Positions 35,650 to 45,965 of a stretch of DNA of 64,000 nt are shown here, in pieces. Source of the DNA: Aureispira sp050633105. GTDB taxonomy: Bacteria; Bacteroidota; Bacteroidia; Chitinophagales; Saprospiraceae. The notes beneath the pieces were generated by a model. It ran no database searches. It was given only the letters and a program-made list of their open reading frames with translations, and was not told the origin of the DNA. Numbering within the stretch: position 1 is the first letter of the stretch; every line of letters begins with the position of its first letter. Made by a program: the position numbers and the translations under genes. Location of the stretch: NCBI GenBank assembly GCA_050633105.1, contig JBOEFW010000060.1:18259-82258 (forward strand), written 5' to 3'.

Positions 35650-35937
35650 AATTGAAAGGAGTAAGAATAGTGAAAGAGTGGTTTTTGGGTTCTTAATTAC
35701 TAAGAAAGCGTACTATAAACCCTTTATTGGAGCTTGGTATAACTCTTGAAATATAAATAATAAATAAAAACGGTTAACGCAAGTGTTGCTATAAAACTTT
35801 GAATCGTAAAAAGTTTAAGCTGTGCTGCAAATTTAGCAGTTTTTAACTATAAAACTATTGAAGCAAAAATAAAAAATGTACAAACAATTAATGTACCAGT
35901 ATTGATTTGCTTTATCATTTAAATTGAACAGAAAGTA

Positions 35938-37857
35938 ATGAGGAACCAATGGAATTTAGTGGTGCTGTTGTTGTGTGGGATCTTTACCCAAGCAATAGCG
36001 CAGTCAGATCGCTGGCAACAACGTGTGTCTTATGAGATGGACATAGTGGTAGATGCGGCCGCTCATCAGTTTGAGGGGAAGCAAAAATTGACTTACTACA
36101 ACAATTCTCCTGATGATTTAGATCGCGTATTTTACCACTTATACTTTAATGCTTTTCAGCCAAATAGTATGATGGATGTTCGTTCAAGAACTATTCAGGA
36201 TGCTGATTCTCGTGTTGGTGGGCGTATTTTGGATTTGAAGAAGGATGAAATTGGTTACCATAAAATCAAAGCACTGCGCCAGAATGGAGCAGATGTAAAA
36301 TTTGAGATCGTAGGGACTATCTTGGAAGTACAGCTGAATGAGCCAATTAAGGCGGGTACTAGTGCTGTTTTTGAAATGGAATTCAATAGCCAAGTGCCTT
36401 TGCAAGTTCGTCGCTCTGGTTGGAACAGTGAAGAGGGCATCGAATTGTCTATGACACAATGGTATCCTAAAATGGCCGAATATGATTACCAAGGTTGGCA
36501 TGCCAACCCTTATGTTGGCCGTGAATTTTATGGTGTCTGGGGCGATTACATGGTGAACATTACCATTGATAAAGATTACACCCTTGGTGGAACAGGAATT
36601 TTGCAAAATCCAAATGAAATTGGACATGGTTATGAGGATGTTGGACAGCGAGTGGACAATTCTAATAAGAAGACTTTGACTTGGAAATTTGTTGCTAAAA
36701 ACGTGCATGATTTTGCATGGGCAGGAGATCCTGATTACATCCATGATATTAAGGAAGTGGAAAATGGCTTAGTTTTGCATTTTATTTATCAGGATGATGA
36801 GGATTACAAAGATGTTTGGAAAAAGGCACAAGATAAAGCGGTTCAAGCGTTTCGATTTATCCAAAAGCAGTATGGTGATTATCCTTATGCCCAGTATACC
36901 ATTATTCAAGGTGGTGACGGCGGAATGGAATATCCTATGGCTACTTTGGTGAAAGGAAGACGCAATTATGGTTCTTTGGTAGGTGTCATTATCCATGAGG
37001 CGATGCACACTTGGTACCAAATGCTACTGGGCTCTAATGAGAGTTTGTATGCTTGGATGGATGAAGGATTTACTTCTTATGCCTCTAATGTCGTGCGAGC
37101 GCATTTATTTAATAGTCGAGGAACCTTCCCACATGATGGTTCTTATAAGGGCTATGAATACTTGGCAAAAAGTGGAGCAGAGGAGCCAATGAGCACTCAT
37201 GCAGATCACTTTAATACCAATTTTGCTTATGGTCAAGCGGCTTATTCTAAAGGCGCTGTCTTTTTGGGACAGTTACAGTATATTATTGGTGAAACGACTT
37301 TTGACAAAGGAATGTTGAGTTATTATAATGAATGGCGTTTTAAGCATCCTAATCCAAATGATTTTATCCGTGTAATGGAAAAAGAATCAGGTTTGGAGTT
37401 GGATTGGTACAAGGAATATTGGGTACACACAACCAATAAAGTCGATTATGCCATTGCAGATGTAGTAAAAGGTAATAAATCATCGGCAGATACAACAGTT
37501 GTGAAAGCGAAGGACAAGCAATATTTCATAGCTAGTGGCAAGGTGGAGCGCAAAGGAACATCTATTTATTTGGAGCGCAAAGGTAAAATGCCAATGCCTT
37601 TAGATGTCGTGGTGACTTACAAACAAGGAAAATTAACACAGATAAAGACCTTCAATATTCCATTAGAAATTATGCGTGGTAGCAAGCCTGATGAAATGAA
37701 AAATGGCAACCAAACAGTGATGCCTGATTGGAAATGGACACACCCTGTTTATGAGTTGAATATTCCAATTAAGTATGCTGATATTGAGAAGATCGAAATT
37801 GATCCTTCTTTACGTTTGGCTGATATTGATAGAGAAAACAATACTTGGGAGAAATAA
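35938..37857 (+). CDS. M1-family metallopeptidase (aminopeptidase N-like), exported
   Basis: A signal peptide (residues 1-22, ending AIAQ) is followed by the M1 N-terminal beta domain. The catalytic domain has the exopeptidase-type motif GGMEYPM (GxMEN equivalent) and zinc motif H353-E-A-M-H357, with the third ligand E376 in WMDEGF exactly 18 residues on. These ligands and Glu354 are intact, so activity is expected; the GGMEYP version replaces the usual Asn by Tyr. It would remove N-terminal residues of peptides in the periplasm or outside. A bidirectional hairpin closes it from the convergent acyltransferase gene. Confidence 0.95.
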   Translation: MRNQWNLVVLLLCGIFTQAIAQSDRWQQRVSYEMDIVVDAAAHQFEGKQKLTYYNNSPDDLDRVFYHLYFNAFQPNSMMDVRSRTIQDADSRVGGRILDLKKDEIGYHKIKALRQNGADVKFEIVGTILEVQLNEPIKAGTSAVFEMEFNSQVPLQVRRSGWNSEEGIELSMTQWYPKMAEYDYQGWHANPYVGREFYGVWGDYMVNITIDKDYTLGGTGILQNPNEIGHGYEDVGQRVDNSNKKTLTWKFVAKNVHDFAWAGDPDYIHDIKEVENGLVLHFIYQDDEDYKDVWKKAQDKAVQAFRFIQKQYGDYPYAQYTIIQGGDGGMEYPMATLVKGRRNYGSLVGVIIHEAMHTWYQMLLGSNESLYAWMDEGFTSYASNVVRAHLFNSRGTFPHDGSYKGYEYLAKSGAEEPMSTHADHFNTNFAYGQAAYSKGAVFLGQLQYIIGETTFDKGMLSYYNEWRFKHPNPNDFIRVMEKESGLELDWYKEYWVHTTNKVDYAIADVVKGNKSSADTTVVKAKDKQYFIASGKVERKGTSIYLERKGKMPMPLDVVVTYKQGKLTQIKTFNIPLEIMRGSKPDEMKNGNQTVMPDWKWTHPVYELNIPIKYADIEKIEIDPSLRLADIDRENNTWEK

Positions 37858-37910
37858 GCCTTGTAGACGCTTTGCTTCTGATGAAGTTGCCTTGGTGTCT
37901 TTTATAAAAT

Positions 37911-37950
37911 AGACAGCGTCATTCCTTATGCAAGGAATGACGCTGTTTTA
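37911..37950. terminator. Bidirectional terminator between convergent genes
   Basis: A perfect 15-bp stem (37913-37927 with 37932-37946) with a 4-nt loop and a short T run on the plus strand lies between the M1 peptidase gene and the acyltransferase gene. Confidence 0.85.
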
Positions 37951-37989
37951 AGTTGTATACTACAATGTTTTTGACAGAGACAACAGATT

Positions 37990-39144
37990 CTAAATCATTC
38001 TCCAAAGAGAATTGTTAGGCTTTGTTTTTTTGAAAGCTAAGAAGCGTTCACAAACGAAATAAAGCAAGACTAAACCGACCAACCAACATAAGTACATCAC
38101 GCCAATAGAGCAGCCAGAACGAAACGCTGCGCCCATCAACGCGTACAAATACAAGTGAGCAATGTAGAAAAACATAGCGGTTTGCCCAAAAACTTTTATA
38201 GGACGGAGGCTAGGGCGTCCCGTGAAGCGAGAAAATAGCGCAAACAGCACTAAATTGATGCCACAGGTAATCAAAGCAAAAGCTAGGCTTGGAGGATACT
38301 TAACAACAGTGAAAAAGTCAATCCAATTGCCATTCCCTGCGATGTTAAAGTTCCCACATTCAGCGATGCGTAAGCCTACAAAAAGTAAAATGAAAAGGGT
38401 ACCTGTAAAAGCAGAAATTGAATAAATTTGTTGTGGTTTTTGTTGTAATAAATGTGCCCAGAACATACCAAAAGTAGTAACACCCAACCAAGGAATGATA
38501 GGGTAAATAACCATGATTCCAGGCGATTTACCAGGGACTAAGAGTAGGTGTTCCAAAACATTAAAAGCCTCTGTAGGGGGAGCAGCACTAATGTACCACC
38601 ACGATAACGCAAAACTACCGATTGTAATATGGAGTAATTGCCAAGGGCGTAACCGCCAAAGGAAGCCTGCTATTATCATACAAGCCCCCAAACCATACAA
38701 AACAGAAGTAGGAATCAAGAAGTAACGCCCTGCGAGGCCAGGCATTTGTGGCGCAGTGGCTACCACTGTTGGATCTTGAATACGCAAGGCTATACTAATG
38801 CCCCAAGCAGGGAATTCTAAGAAAAACATTAACAACAAAATAAGGCCTCCCCGTTTTAAGAAGTAGCGATGAATTTGGCCAATGGACCAATTAGCCTGTA
38901 AGCGTTTTTGGGCAAATAAGAAAATACTCATTCCCATTAAGAAGAAAAAGCCAGGGGCACAGAGATGACTCAAAAAACGAGTCAGCCACCAACTCAAATC
39001 GGGATAGCCTTTAAAGGGCACCCCCCAAAGTTCACTAAAGTGCTTTCGCCCAATCATGGCACTGGCATGATCTAAAGCCATGAGTAGCATAATAAAGCCC
39101 CGCAACAAATCAATGCTATCTGTTCTTGGAGTGGTCTTCGTCAT
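37990..39144 (-). CDS. HGSNAT-like membrane acyltransferase (DUF1624)
   Basis: The 384-residue multi-spanning protein has the HGSNAT/DUF1624 opening RTDSIDLLRGFIMLLMALDH then FFFLMGMSIFLFAQKR, with about ten hydrophobic helices. The conserved His after DH (residues about 25-26) and the Arg in the first loop match the heparan-alpha-glucosaminide N-acetyltransferase fold, which moves acetyl groups across the membrane to sugars. The bacterial substrate is unknown, perhaps cell-wall or envelope glycans. It is monocistronic on its strand. A generic OafA-type acyltransferase is less likely given the LLRGFIMLLMALDH pattern. Confidence 0.88.
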   Translation of the reverse strand: MTKTTPRTDSIDLLRGFIMLLMALDHASAMIGRKHFSELWGVPFKGYPDLSWWLTRFLSHLCAPGFFFLMGMSIFLFAQKRLQANWSIGQIHRYFLKRGGLILLLMFFLEFPAWGISIALRIQDPTVVATAPQMPGLAGRYFLIPTSVLYGLGACMIIAGFLWRLRPWQLLHITIGSFALSWWYISAAPPTEAFNVLEHLLLVPGKSPGIMVIYPIIPWLGVTTFGMFWAHLLQQKPQQIYSISAFTGTLFILLFVGLRIAECGNFNIAGNGNWIDFFTVVKYPPSLAFALITCGINLVLFALFSRFTGRPSLRPIKVFGQTAMFFYIAHLYLYALMGAAFRSGCSIGVMYLCWLVGLVLLYFVCERFLAFKKTKPNNSLWRMI

Positions 39145-39307
39145 AGGAGTATGGGTTTGGTGGTTGGAGTAATACTCTTGTAAATTTAAAAGACCTTGTT
39201 GGAAATAGGATAGGAGGCTTTGTTTTATTTTGAATTATTTGATCGACTTTGTTTTCCTTGTAGTGTGTAATGCCTGAAAATCCTTATACCTAATAATGCT
39301 TCAACGA

Positions 39308-39345
39308 TAAAAAAGAGGTTGCCTAGCAGATGCTGGGCAACCTCT
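39308..39345 (-). terminator. Terminator of the Fn3-repeat gene
   Basis: A 15-bp stem built on AGAGGTTGCC/GGCAACCTCT runs on the minus strand into a T tract (the A run at 39309-39314). Confidence 0.9.
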
Positions 39346-39386
39346 ATCATCTTATAATTAGAACAGCTACTGTTCTAAAGAATTAC

Positions 39387-42300
39387 TTATCTATAAACCT
39401 GTATTTGTTCGGTCCAGCGCTGCTTGGCAGTGCTGACTTCGATCATATACAAGCCATTGGTCACAGAAGACAAGTTTAAAGTACATTTCTCTTCTCCACG
39501 CTCTAGAGTAGCAGGTGTGACTTCTGCCCCCAAAACATTAAAGACACGAACCGTATACGCTGTTGTTAAGGCTTGATCAAATTTGATCGTTACCTGCCCA
39601 GTAGTTGGGTTCGGGAATAAAGTATAGCGAATCGGAGCATCCTCATTACCTTTAGTAACCGAGTGGAAATCATCTACTGTAGTAGATGTCCCATTAGGAT
39701 CATCTAAACGCATGGTAGGTGTACAGAAGGTATCCTGAATAGACCAGAAACTATAGGTGTAATTATTGAGACTTACCGTATCGCATCTAGTACGAACATT
39801 ATACTCGTAACAAGCACCAGGCTGGAATCCTTGATAGATCTCTGTTGTATCATGAGAATAAAGGACATTGTAAGGATTGTTACTACCTAATAAACGGAAA
39901 CGAACTTCATAACCAGTCGCTCCTACAACACGATTCCAATTGAACCATCCAAAGGTTGGATTTACAACCATAAAGGTATTGGTTGGTCGAGCACAAGTGT
40001 ATGAGACACTATCCGTACAGAAGGACTGAATGCTAGACCAATTACTTGACCCGATAGGACAAGATCTTTGCACCTCAAATTCGTAACAAGTATTAGATGT
40101 TAGGTTATAGATAATATGATTGTTGTCGTTATAAGAAACTGTATCATAAGTATAAGGCATATTAGGATTAGACTGACGATAGCGAACGATATAACCACTA
40201 GCACTAGCTAGATTATCCCAGTAGAAGTGTACAACATTATCACCAATGCTATCAATAATAATATTGCTAGGAGTAGTACAGGGTAATAAATCTGTACAAA
40301 AAGTATCATTAGTAGTCCACGCACTGTAATTTGGATTAATGGTGTCACAAACAGAACGTATATTATACTCGTAACAGGTTTGACCTTGTAAGAGGTTGAT
40401 GAAGATATCAGTACTGTTAGTAGTAACCACTGTATAATTAGAACTATTCATAGTTCTATAACGAATTTCATAACCAAAGTTAGCGCTTGCATTGCCTGTC
40501 CAAGAAAGAATGACAGCATGAGTGCCCGAACTGTCTTGACTTATATTACTAGGCATAGCACAATAAGATAGAGCAATTGTATCGGTACAGAATACTCTTC
40601 CAGGAGTCAACCAAGGACTGTAATTACCAATAATAGAATCACACAATGTTCTAACAGAATACTCATAACAAGTGCCAGGCATCAAGTTGAATAAGAAGCC
40701 ATCGCTACTACTACTACTAGCATAGCTCAATGCTGTAGTTCCTACTTGACGGTAGCGAATTTCATAGCCTTGTGCCCCTGATACATTCGCCCAATCCAAG
40801 AAAGCACTACTGGTATCAGCAATTTCTCCAAGGTTGGTAGGTATTGAACAAGAAGGGAAATTGGTACAGAAGTGAATAGAATCTGACCAAACAGAATTTT
40901 CATTAGGTCCTCTGTAATTACAAAGTGTACGCACACTAAAGGCATAACACGTTCCTGCTTGTAAGTTCTGAATAACAGCCATAGGATTACTAGTCGTAAT
41001 CGTGGTATAAGAAGAACTAGTAATCGGAGTATAACGAACTTCATAACCTGCAACAGGAGAATTATTATTACTCCAAGAAACATAGGCTGAGTTAGTTGTT
41101 GTGCTATCTGTTCTTATAACAAATGGAGGAGTACAATCCAATGTATCTGTACAGAAGAAATCATCAGCAGTCCAACTAGAATAATTTCCTGCTACAGAAT
41201 CACAAACACTACGGATGCTGTAAGTATAGCAAGTAGCATGTTGTAAGTTAGAAAGGAAAACAGATGGGAAGTTCGTTCGAACAAACGTATAATTAGGGTT
41301 ACCACTATTGAAATCGATGTAACGAATCTCATAACCCAAATTAGCACTGTTGTTGCCATTCCAAGTAAGGAATGCCGAAGTAGTTCCTACACTATCTACT
41401 ACATTGTTTGGAGGCGTACAAGGCAAGGTATCGGTACAGAAAACCATATCAGCAGTCCAAGGACTGTAATTGCCAATAAACGAATCACAAACGGTTCTAA
41501 TAGAATACTCATAACAAGTACCATCCATCAAGTTGAATAAAAACTCATTACTATCAGGAGAAAAGACATAATTTAAAACCGAAGTACCAATTTCACGATA
41601 TCGAATTTCATACCCCTGAGCACCAGCAACAGTAGACCAGTAAAGTAAAGTACCATTTGGTCCAGCAACACTATCATTGATAGTCATAGGTATTGCACAA
41701 GGCGCATTCATGATTATAGAATCCGTACAGAAGGTACGGGCAGGAGTCAACCAAGGGCTGTAGTCTCCAGCGGAAGAATCACAAACGGTTCTAATAGAAT
41801 ACTCATAACAAGTACCATCCATCAAGTTGAATAAAAACTCATTACTATCATGAGAAAAGACATAATTTAAAACCGAAGTACCAATTTCACGGTATCGAAT
41901 TTCATATCCTTGAGCACCAGCAACAGTAGACCAGTAAAGTAAAGTACCATTTGGTCCAGCAACACTATCGTTGATAGTCATTGGTATTGTACAAGGTAAA
42001 ATAGTCATGGTATCCGTGCAGAAACTTTCAGCAGGGCTCAACCAAGGACTAAAGTTATTGGTATCACATTGTGTTCTGATAGAAAACTCATAACAAGTAT
42101 TAGGCATTAACCCAGATAAAACAGTGCTATTACCTGTTGGGTAAGCATAACTTAAAGCAGAGGTGCCAATTTCGCGGTAGCGAATTTCGTAGCCCTGTGC
42201 ATTGGCCATGGCCATCCAGTTAAGTTGGGCTGTGGTTGCTGCTGGAGTACTGGTAATAGCACTAGGTGTTGCACAGAAACCAGAAGAACCAGGAACACAG

Positions 42301-43184
42301 AAACTCTGAGCAGGTATTAACCAAGGGCTAAAGTCGGACGTGTCACATTGTGTTCTAACAGAAAACTCATAACAAGTATTAGGCAGGAGGTTGTTAAGAG
42401 AAAGACTATTAGAATTGGTCGTTGCATAAGTAAGAGCACTTGTACCTACTTCGCGATAACGAACCTCATAGCCAATGGCATTACTGACAGCCATCCAACT
42501 TAATAAAGCTGCATTAGGCCTAGGTGTTGCATTCACATTCATAGGTGGTATACAAGGCTGTGCTCCAGGCGTAGTACAGAAATTCTGTGCAGGCCTGATC
42601 CAAGGACTAAAGTTGTTGGTGCCACAACTTGTACGCATAGAAAATTCATAACAAGTGCTAGACATTAAACCAGTGAGAATAAGGCTATTTGTTGTAGTTG
42701 TTGCAAAGCTAAGTGCAGAGGTTCCAATTTTACGATAGCGGATTTCATAGGTTTGTGCCCCTGTGATAGCAGTCCAATTTAAGGTAGCAGAATTTGCGGT
42801 TGGAGCACTGGTAATATTGCTAGGGATAGCACAGAAACCAGAAGAACCAGGAACACAAAAAGATTGTCCTGGTGACCAAGATCCAATGTCCGTACTATCA
42901 CAAACAGTACGAACGGCAAATTCATAACAGATGTTACTCTGAAGGTTGGTAAAGATAAAACTGTTGGTAGTAGTACTAGCATAAGAAAGCGCAGAGGTAC
43001 CGACCTCTCGATAACGCAATTCATATTGCATCGCACCTGCTACAGCATCCCAGTTCACCGTTGCCCCATTGGCATTGGTATTACTGTTGATGTTGGTGTT
43101 CACAGGACACTGCGCTAGAGCAGCAGTCGTCATAAAACCCCAAGTTGTTGTTAGCAACAACAGGTAATAAATGAAATTCTTCAT
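39387..43184 (-). CDS. Secreted protein with 12 fibronectin-III-like repeats and T9SS sorting domain
   Basis: After a signal peptide (MKNFIYYLLLLTTTWGFMTTA) there are 12 tandem modules of about 95 residues. Each starts C-x-x-P-x-N, has a W, the strand GYEIRYREIGTSAL and a second Cys in TCYEFSVRT; paired Cys per module suggest an internal disulfide. Modules 5 and 6 are almost identical. A T9SS type A domain ends it (LFPNPTTGQVTIKF to the terminal IQVYR, about residues 1185-1265). Protein and DNA patterns point to a long adhesin or filament on the cell surface. Fn3 repeats bind proteins or glycans; the ligand is unknown. It is monocistronic. Confidence 0.92.
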   Translation of the reverse strand: MKNFIYYLLLLTTTWGFMTTAALAQCPVNTNINSNTNANGATVNWDAVAGAMQYELRYREVGTSALSYASTTTNSFIFTNLQSNICYEFAVRTVCDSTDIGSWSPGQSFCVPGSSGFCAIPSNITSAPTANSATLNWTAITGAQTYEIRYRKIGTSALSFATTTTNSLILTGLMSSTCYEFSMRTSCGTNNFSPWIRPAQNFCTTPGAQPCIPPMNVNATPRPNAALLSWMAVSNAIGYEVRYREVGTSALTYATTNSNSLSLNNLLPNTCYEFSVRTQCDTSDFSPWLIPAQSFCVPGSSGFCATPSAITSTPAATTAQLNWMAMANAQGYEIRYREIGTSALSYAYPTGNSTVLSGLMPNTCYEFSIRTQCDTNNFSPWLSPAESFCTDTMTILPCTIPMTINDSVAGPNGTLLYWSTVAGAQGYEIRYREIGTSVLNYVFSHDSNEFLFNLMDGTCYEYSIRTVCDSSAGDYSPWLTPARTFCTDSIIMNAPCAIPMTINDSVAGPNGTLLYWSTVAGAQGYEIRYREIGTSVLNYVFSPDSNEFLFNLMDGTCYEYSIRTVCDSFIGNYSPWTADMVFCTDTLPCTPPNNVVDSVGTTSAFLTWNGNNSANLGYEIRYIDFNSGNPNYTFVRTNFPSVFLSNLQHATCYTYSIRSVCDSVAGNYSSWTADDFFCTDTLDCTPPFVIRTDSTTTNSAYVSWSNNNSPVAGYEVRYTPITSSSYTTITTSNPMAVIQNLQAGTCYAFSVRTLCNYRGPNENSVWSDSIHFCTNFPSCSIPTNLGEIADTSSAFLDWANVSGAQGYEIRYRQVGTTALSYASSSSSDGFLFNLMPGTCYEYSVRTLCDSIIGNYSPWLTPGRVFCTDTIALSYCAMPSNISQDSSGTHAVILSWTGNASANFGYEIRYRTMNSSNYTVVTTNSTDIFINLLQGQTCYEYNIRSVCDTINPNYSAWTTNDTFCTDLLPCTTPSNIIIDSIGDNVVHFYWDNLASASGYIVRYRQSNPNMPYTYDTVSYNDNNHIIYNLTSNTCYEFEVQRSCPIGSSNWSSIQSFCTDSVSYTCARPTNTFMVVNPTFGWFNWNRVVGATGYEVRFRLLGSNNPYNVLYSHDTTEIYQGFQPGACYEYNVRTRCDTVSLNNYTYSFWSIQDTFCTPTMRLDDPNGTSTTVDDFHSVTKGNEDAPIRYTLFPNPTTGQVTIKFDQALTTAYTVRVFNVLGAEVTPATLERGEEKCTLNLSSVTNGLYMIEVSTAKQRWTEQIQVYR
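41482..41996 (-). repeat. Recently duplicated Fn3 module (DNA-level tandem repeat)
   Basis: Bases from 41482 and from 41776 match for about 220 bp with about 7 differences, at an offset of 294 bp (98 codons), which is one module length. The other modules are far more diverged, so this is a recent tandem duplication or gene conversion inside the coding sequence. Confidence 0.9.
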
Positions 43185-43681
43185 AGCAATTGTTTTGATA
43201 AAAATTGATAGAGATTAGAAATAAAATTGCTTAAAAAAAGAGTGTGTAGAAATACGTAAATAGGCACGCTATCACAAATCACTACTTAAACTTTATCATC
43301 CTATTGTTCATACAGATATGATTAGCATTTTTAAACCGATAGAATGCAATGCAAGGCTTAAGCCAAACATTGCAACAGAATCGGTTTAGTAAAACACTAA
43401 CAGAGTATATAGAAGGTTGCTGATAATATAAGAATCGAAATGGTTTGTTCTTTAGTGTGCTAGGGGATATATTTCTACTACTATATGGTCGGAGAATAAA
43501 GAGGTAACCCTTAAATGCTATCTAACTGTTAAAATCACTACTTTGATTTTTATCTCTTTATCTAAGAGAATAGTTTCCTAACGGAGATGTTAGTTTAAAG
43601 AGCTGGTTAATGGTGAGTTATAGATGTGAAAAATAAATGTTGTTTTAAAGTAAAGTCCACTAAAACTTTTTTAAAAAAAGC
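43185..43681. other. Intergenic region with a nested inverted repeat
   Basis: No gene was seen. At 43332-43388, arms TAAACCGAT/ATCGGTTTA enclose TGCAATG/CATTGCA and a small GGCTTAAGCC palindrome, giving a nested stem-loop about 150 bp upstream of the Fn3-repeat start. It could be a leader structure or operator of that gene. The rest is AT-rich without a clear promoter. Confidence 0.5.
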
Positions 43682-45277
43682 TTATAAAATCCAATTAGCA
43701 ATTGTTTTGGCCACTTTTTCTCCATCCATCGCCGCAGAAACAATGCCACCAGCAAAGCCTGCGCCTTCTCCACAAGGGTACAGCCCCACTACATCTGGAT
43801 GCATTAAATTGGCAGAGTCTCTAGGGATGCGTAAAGGCGAACTGGTCCGACTTTCTGTTCCTACAATCTGAGCATCATTGGTAAAATAACCTTTCTTTTT
43901 CTTGTTGAATTCAGGGAGTGCTTGACGCAACCGTTGGGCGATCCAAGAGGGTAAAAGATCTTGCATGGGCGCGGCATAAACGCCAGGAATATAAGAAGTG
44001 CTGGGCAAGTTCTTAGAAAGCTTCCCTTTTGTGAAATCTACAAGGCGCTGAGCAGGGGCTTTTTGGGTGCCATCACCTGCTTTGAACATGGTTTGCTCTA
44101 CCTCTTGTTGGAATTTTAAGCCATTAAAGATAGGATCTTGAATGCCTGCAAAGCTTTTATTATTATAGGCTTTTAAATCTTCTAATTCTACCGCAACAAC
44201 TAAACCTGAATTGGAATAGGGCGAATCTCGTCTTGATAGAGACATTCCATTGACTACTAATTCTTCAGGAGCGGTCGCAGCAGGAACAATAAGCCCACCA
44301 GGACACATACAGAAAGAGAAAACCCCACGTTTTTGAACTTGTGTCACTACACTATAACTGGCCGCAGGTAAGTGGTGGTCGCGTTGTTTTTGACGGTACT
44401 GGATTTGATCAATTAAGGGTTGGGGATGCTCAATGCGTACTCCTAGGGCAAATGCTTTCGCTTCTAGGCGGATTTTGCGACGATAGAGTAACGTATAAAT
44501 ATCCCGTGCCGAGTGGCCTGTTGCTAGAATAACAGCTGAAGCAAAGGCTTCTTGTTCGCCATTGATGACAACCCCTTGAATCTGGCGTGTTCCATCCTTT
44601 TTATTTTCTATAATAAAGTCAGTGACTTTACTGTCAAAGTGAATCTCGCCTCCATGTGCTAGAATGGTCTCTCTCATTTGAGCGACCACTTTGGGTAATT
44701 TATTAGAACCAATATGTGGATGCGCATCTACCAAAATATCAGGAGTGGCACCATGTTCTACCAATAAACGAAGGATGTTCTCAATTTTGCCTCGTTTTTT
44801 AGAACGCGTATAGAGTTTGCCATCAGAATAGGTTCCTGCTCCACCTTCTCCAAAACAGTAATTGGATTCGCTGTTAACAATCCCTTCTTGCTGAATCGCC
44901 CGTAGATCACGACGGCGTTCACGAACTGGTTTGCCTCGATCGTAAATAATTGGTTTTAAACCTGATTCAATTAATTGTAAGGCTGCAAAATAACCCGCTG
45001 GGCCAGCCCCAACAACAATGACCCGAGAGGCTTGTTGGACCTGTCCATAACCTTGTATAATGCTTGGCGGAGCTGTATAAGTCTCATCAACGTAGGCCTC
45101 TACCAAGAGGCGAACGACAGGGAACCGACTACGCGCGTCAATAGAACGGCGAATGGTGCGAACTGTTTGTAGGCGATCTGCTTGATCTAATTCAAGTTGT
45201 TGGAGCACCTGCTGATGAATATAGGTTTCCTCTTGCGCCTGTGTAGGCGTCAATACCAATTCTATGCGTTGAATCAT
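43682..45277 (-). CDS. COG2509-type FAD-dependent oxidoreductase
   Basis: The 531-residue flavoprotein starts at the ATG at 45277 (MIQRIELVLTPTQAQEE); an upstream TTG would add six residues. An N-terminal domain (about 1-80, RTIRRSIDARSRFPVVRLLV) precedes the dinucleotide-binding VIVVGAGPAGYFAALQLIE. NYCFGEGGAGTYSDGKLYTR, VILATGHSARDIY, a VEHPQPLIDQIQY region and a C-terminal CGEGAGFAGGIVSAAMDG complete the FAD site. COG2509 proteins are conserved but their substrate is not established. It shares a strand with the rhodanese gene (84-bp gap with a hairpin), so the two may form one unit. Confidence 0.93.
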   Translation of the reverse strand: MIQRIELVLTPTQAQEETYIHQQVLQQLELDQADRLQTVRTIRRSIDARSRFPVVRLLVEAYVDETYTAPPSIIQGYGQVQQASRVIVVGAGPAGYFAALQLIESGLKPIIYDRGKPVRERRRDLRAIQQEGIVNSESNYCFGEGGAGTYSDGKLYTRSKKRGKIENILRLLVEHGATPDILVDAHPHIGSNKLPKVVAQMRETILAHGGEIHFDSKVTDFIIENKKDGTRQIQGVVINGEQEAFASAVILATGHSARDIYTLLYRRKIRLEAKAFALGVRIEHPQPLIDQIQYRQKQRDHHLPAASYSVVTQVQKRGVFSFCMCPGGLIVPAATAPEELVVNGMSLSRRDSPYSNSGLVVAVELEDLKAYNNKSFAGIQDPIFNGLKFQQEVEQTMFKAGDGTQKAPAQRLVDFTKGKLSKNLPSTSYIPGVYAAPMQDLLPSWIAQRLRQALPEFNKKKKGYFTNDAQIVGTESRTSSPLRIPRDSANLMHPDVVGLYPCGEGAGFAGGIVSAAMDGEKVAKTIANWIL

Positions 45278-45307
45278 AGGGACAAATAAAAACAATAATG
45301 GATAAGG

Positions 45308-45332
45308 CTGCTCTTCTTATACAGAAGAGCAG
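45308..45332 (-). promoter_or_regulatory. Hairpin between the rhodanese and flavoprotein genes
   Basis: CTGCTCTTCT and AGAAGAGCAG form a perfect 10-bp stem with a 5-nt loop, 30 bp before the flavoprotein ATG. Without a T run it looks more like a leader or processing stem than a full terminator. Confidence 0.4.
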
Positions 45333-45361
45333 TGCCTAAATGAAATAACAGTAGTCGTACT

Positions 45362-45694
45362 TTAGTAAACACGCATATCTTTGTCTACCTCTCTAGCATA
45401 GGCAATGATGCCTCCATTGAGGTTGAACAAGTTTTCCAATTGATATTCTTGTTGTAAGAATAAAATGGCCATGTAGCTGCGTTTTCCACTGCGACACAAG
45501 ACAATAGCAGGTTTATCTTTTGGGATTTTATCAACTTCTTTATCCAACATTCCCAAAGGAACATTAATACCTCCCAAGTTGCAAATATCTAACTCATCTG
45601 GCTCTCTTACGTCAATGATTGTGAAATCATCTCCTTTGTCCATCATTTCTTTTAACTGGTCTGGGTTTACGCCGTTCACTTCGCCTGGATTCAT
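45362..45694 (-). CDS. Single-domain rhodanese
   Basis: The 110-residue sulfurtransferase domain has the catalytic C67 in the loop CRSGKRS, preceded by FTIIDVREPDELDICNLGGI, the two standard rhodanese signatures. Such single-domain proteins pass persulfide sulfur from thiosulfate or cysteine desulfurase to acceptors; the acceptor is not evident. Small and cytosolic. It lies upstream of the COG2509 gene on the same strand and divergent from the hypothetical gene at 45966. Confidence 0.94.
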   Translation of the reverse strand: MNPGEVNGVNPDQLKEMMDKGDDFTIIDVREPDELDICNLGGINVPLGMLDKEVDKIPKDKPAIVLCRSGKRSYMAILFLQQEYQLENLFNLNGGIIAYAREVDKDMRVY

Positions 45695-45965
45695 AATAAA
45701 CTAGTAGCTTGAAAATGGTTTGAAAATAATTGCCTGAATTGGTCCAAAAAAATGATTTTTTTGCAAATTTGATGAACAAAAAGGCAATGTCTTTGCTATA
45801 ATTATAGTGTGGGGACAAAGATATTGAAGTTGTTCCAAAATAAAGCATGGTAGACCAAGAAAGCCTTCTTTTTGTAAGCGCTAATTGGTTGAAAGCCTCT
45901 TGTTGGTTCTTAAAACGATACCAAAAGGGGAGTTTTTCATTCATACATTAACTGGAAACGCGTTT

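Noticed and set aside
39387..43184. Repetition across the whole gene as a CRISPR array or tandem DNA satellite
   Set aside because: It is a long coding frame of diverged Fn3-like modules, with only one near-identical pair.
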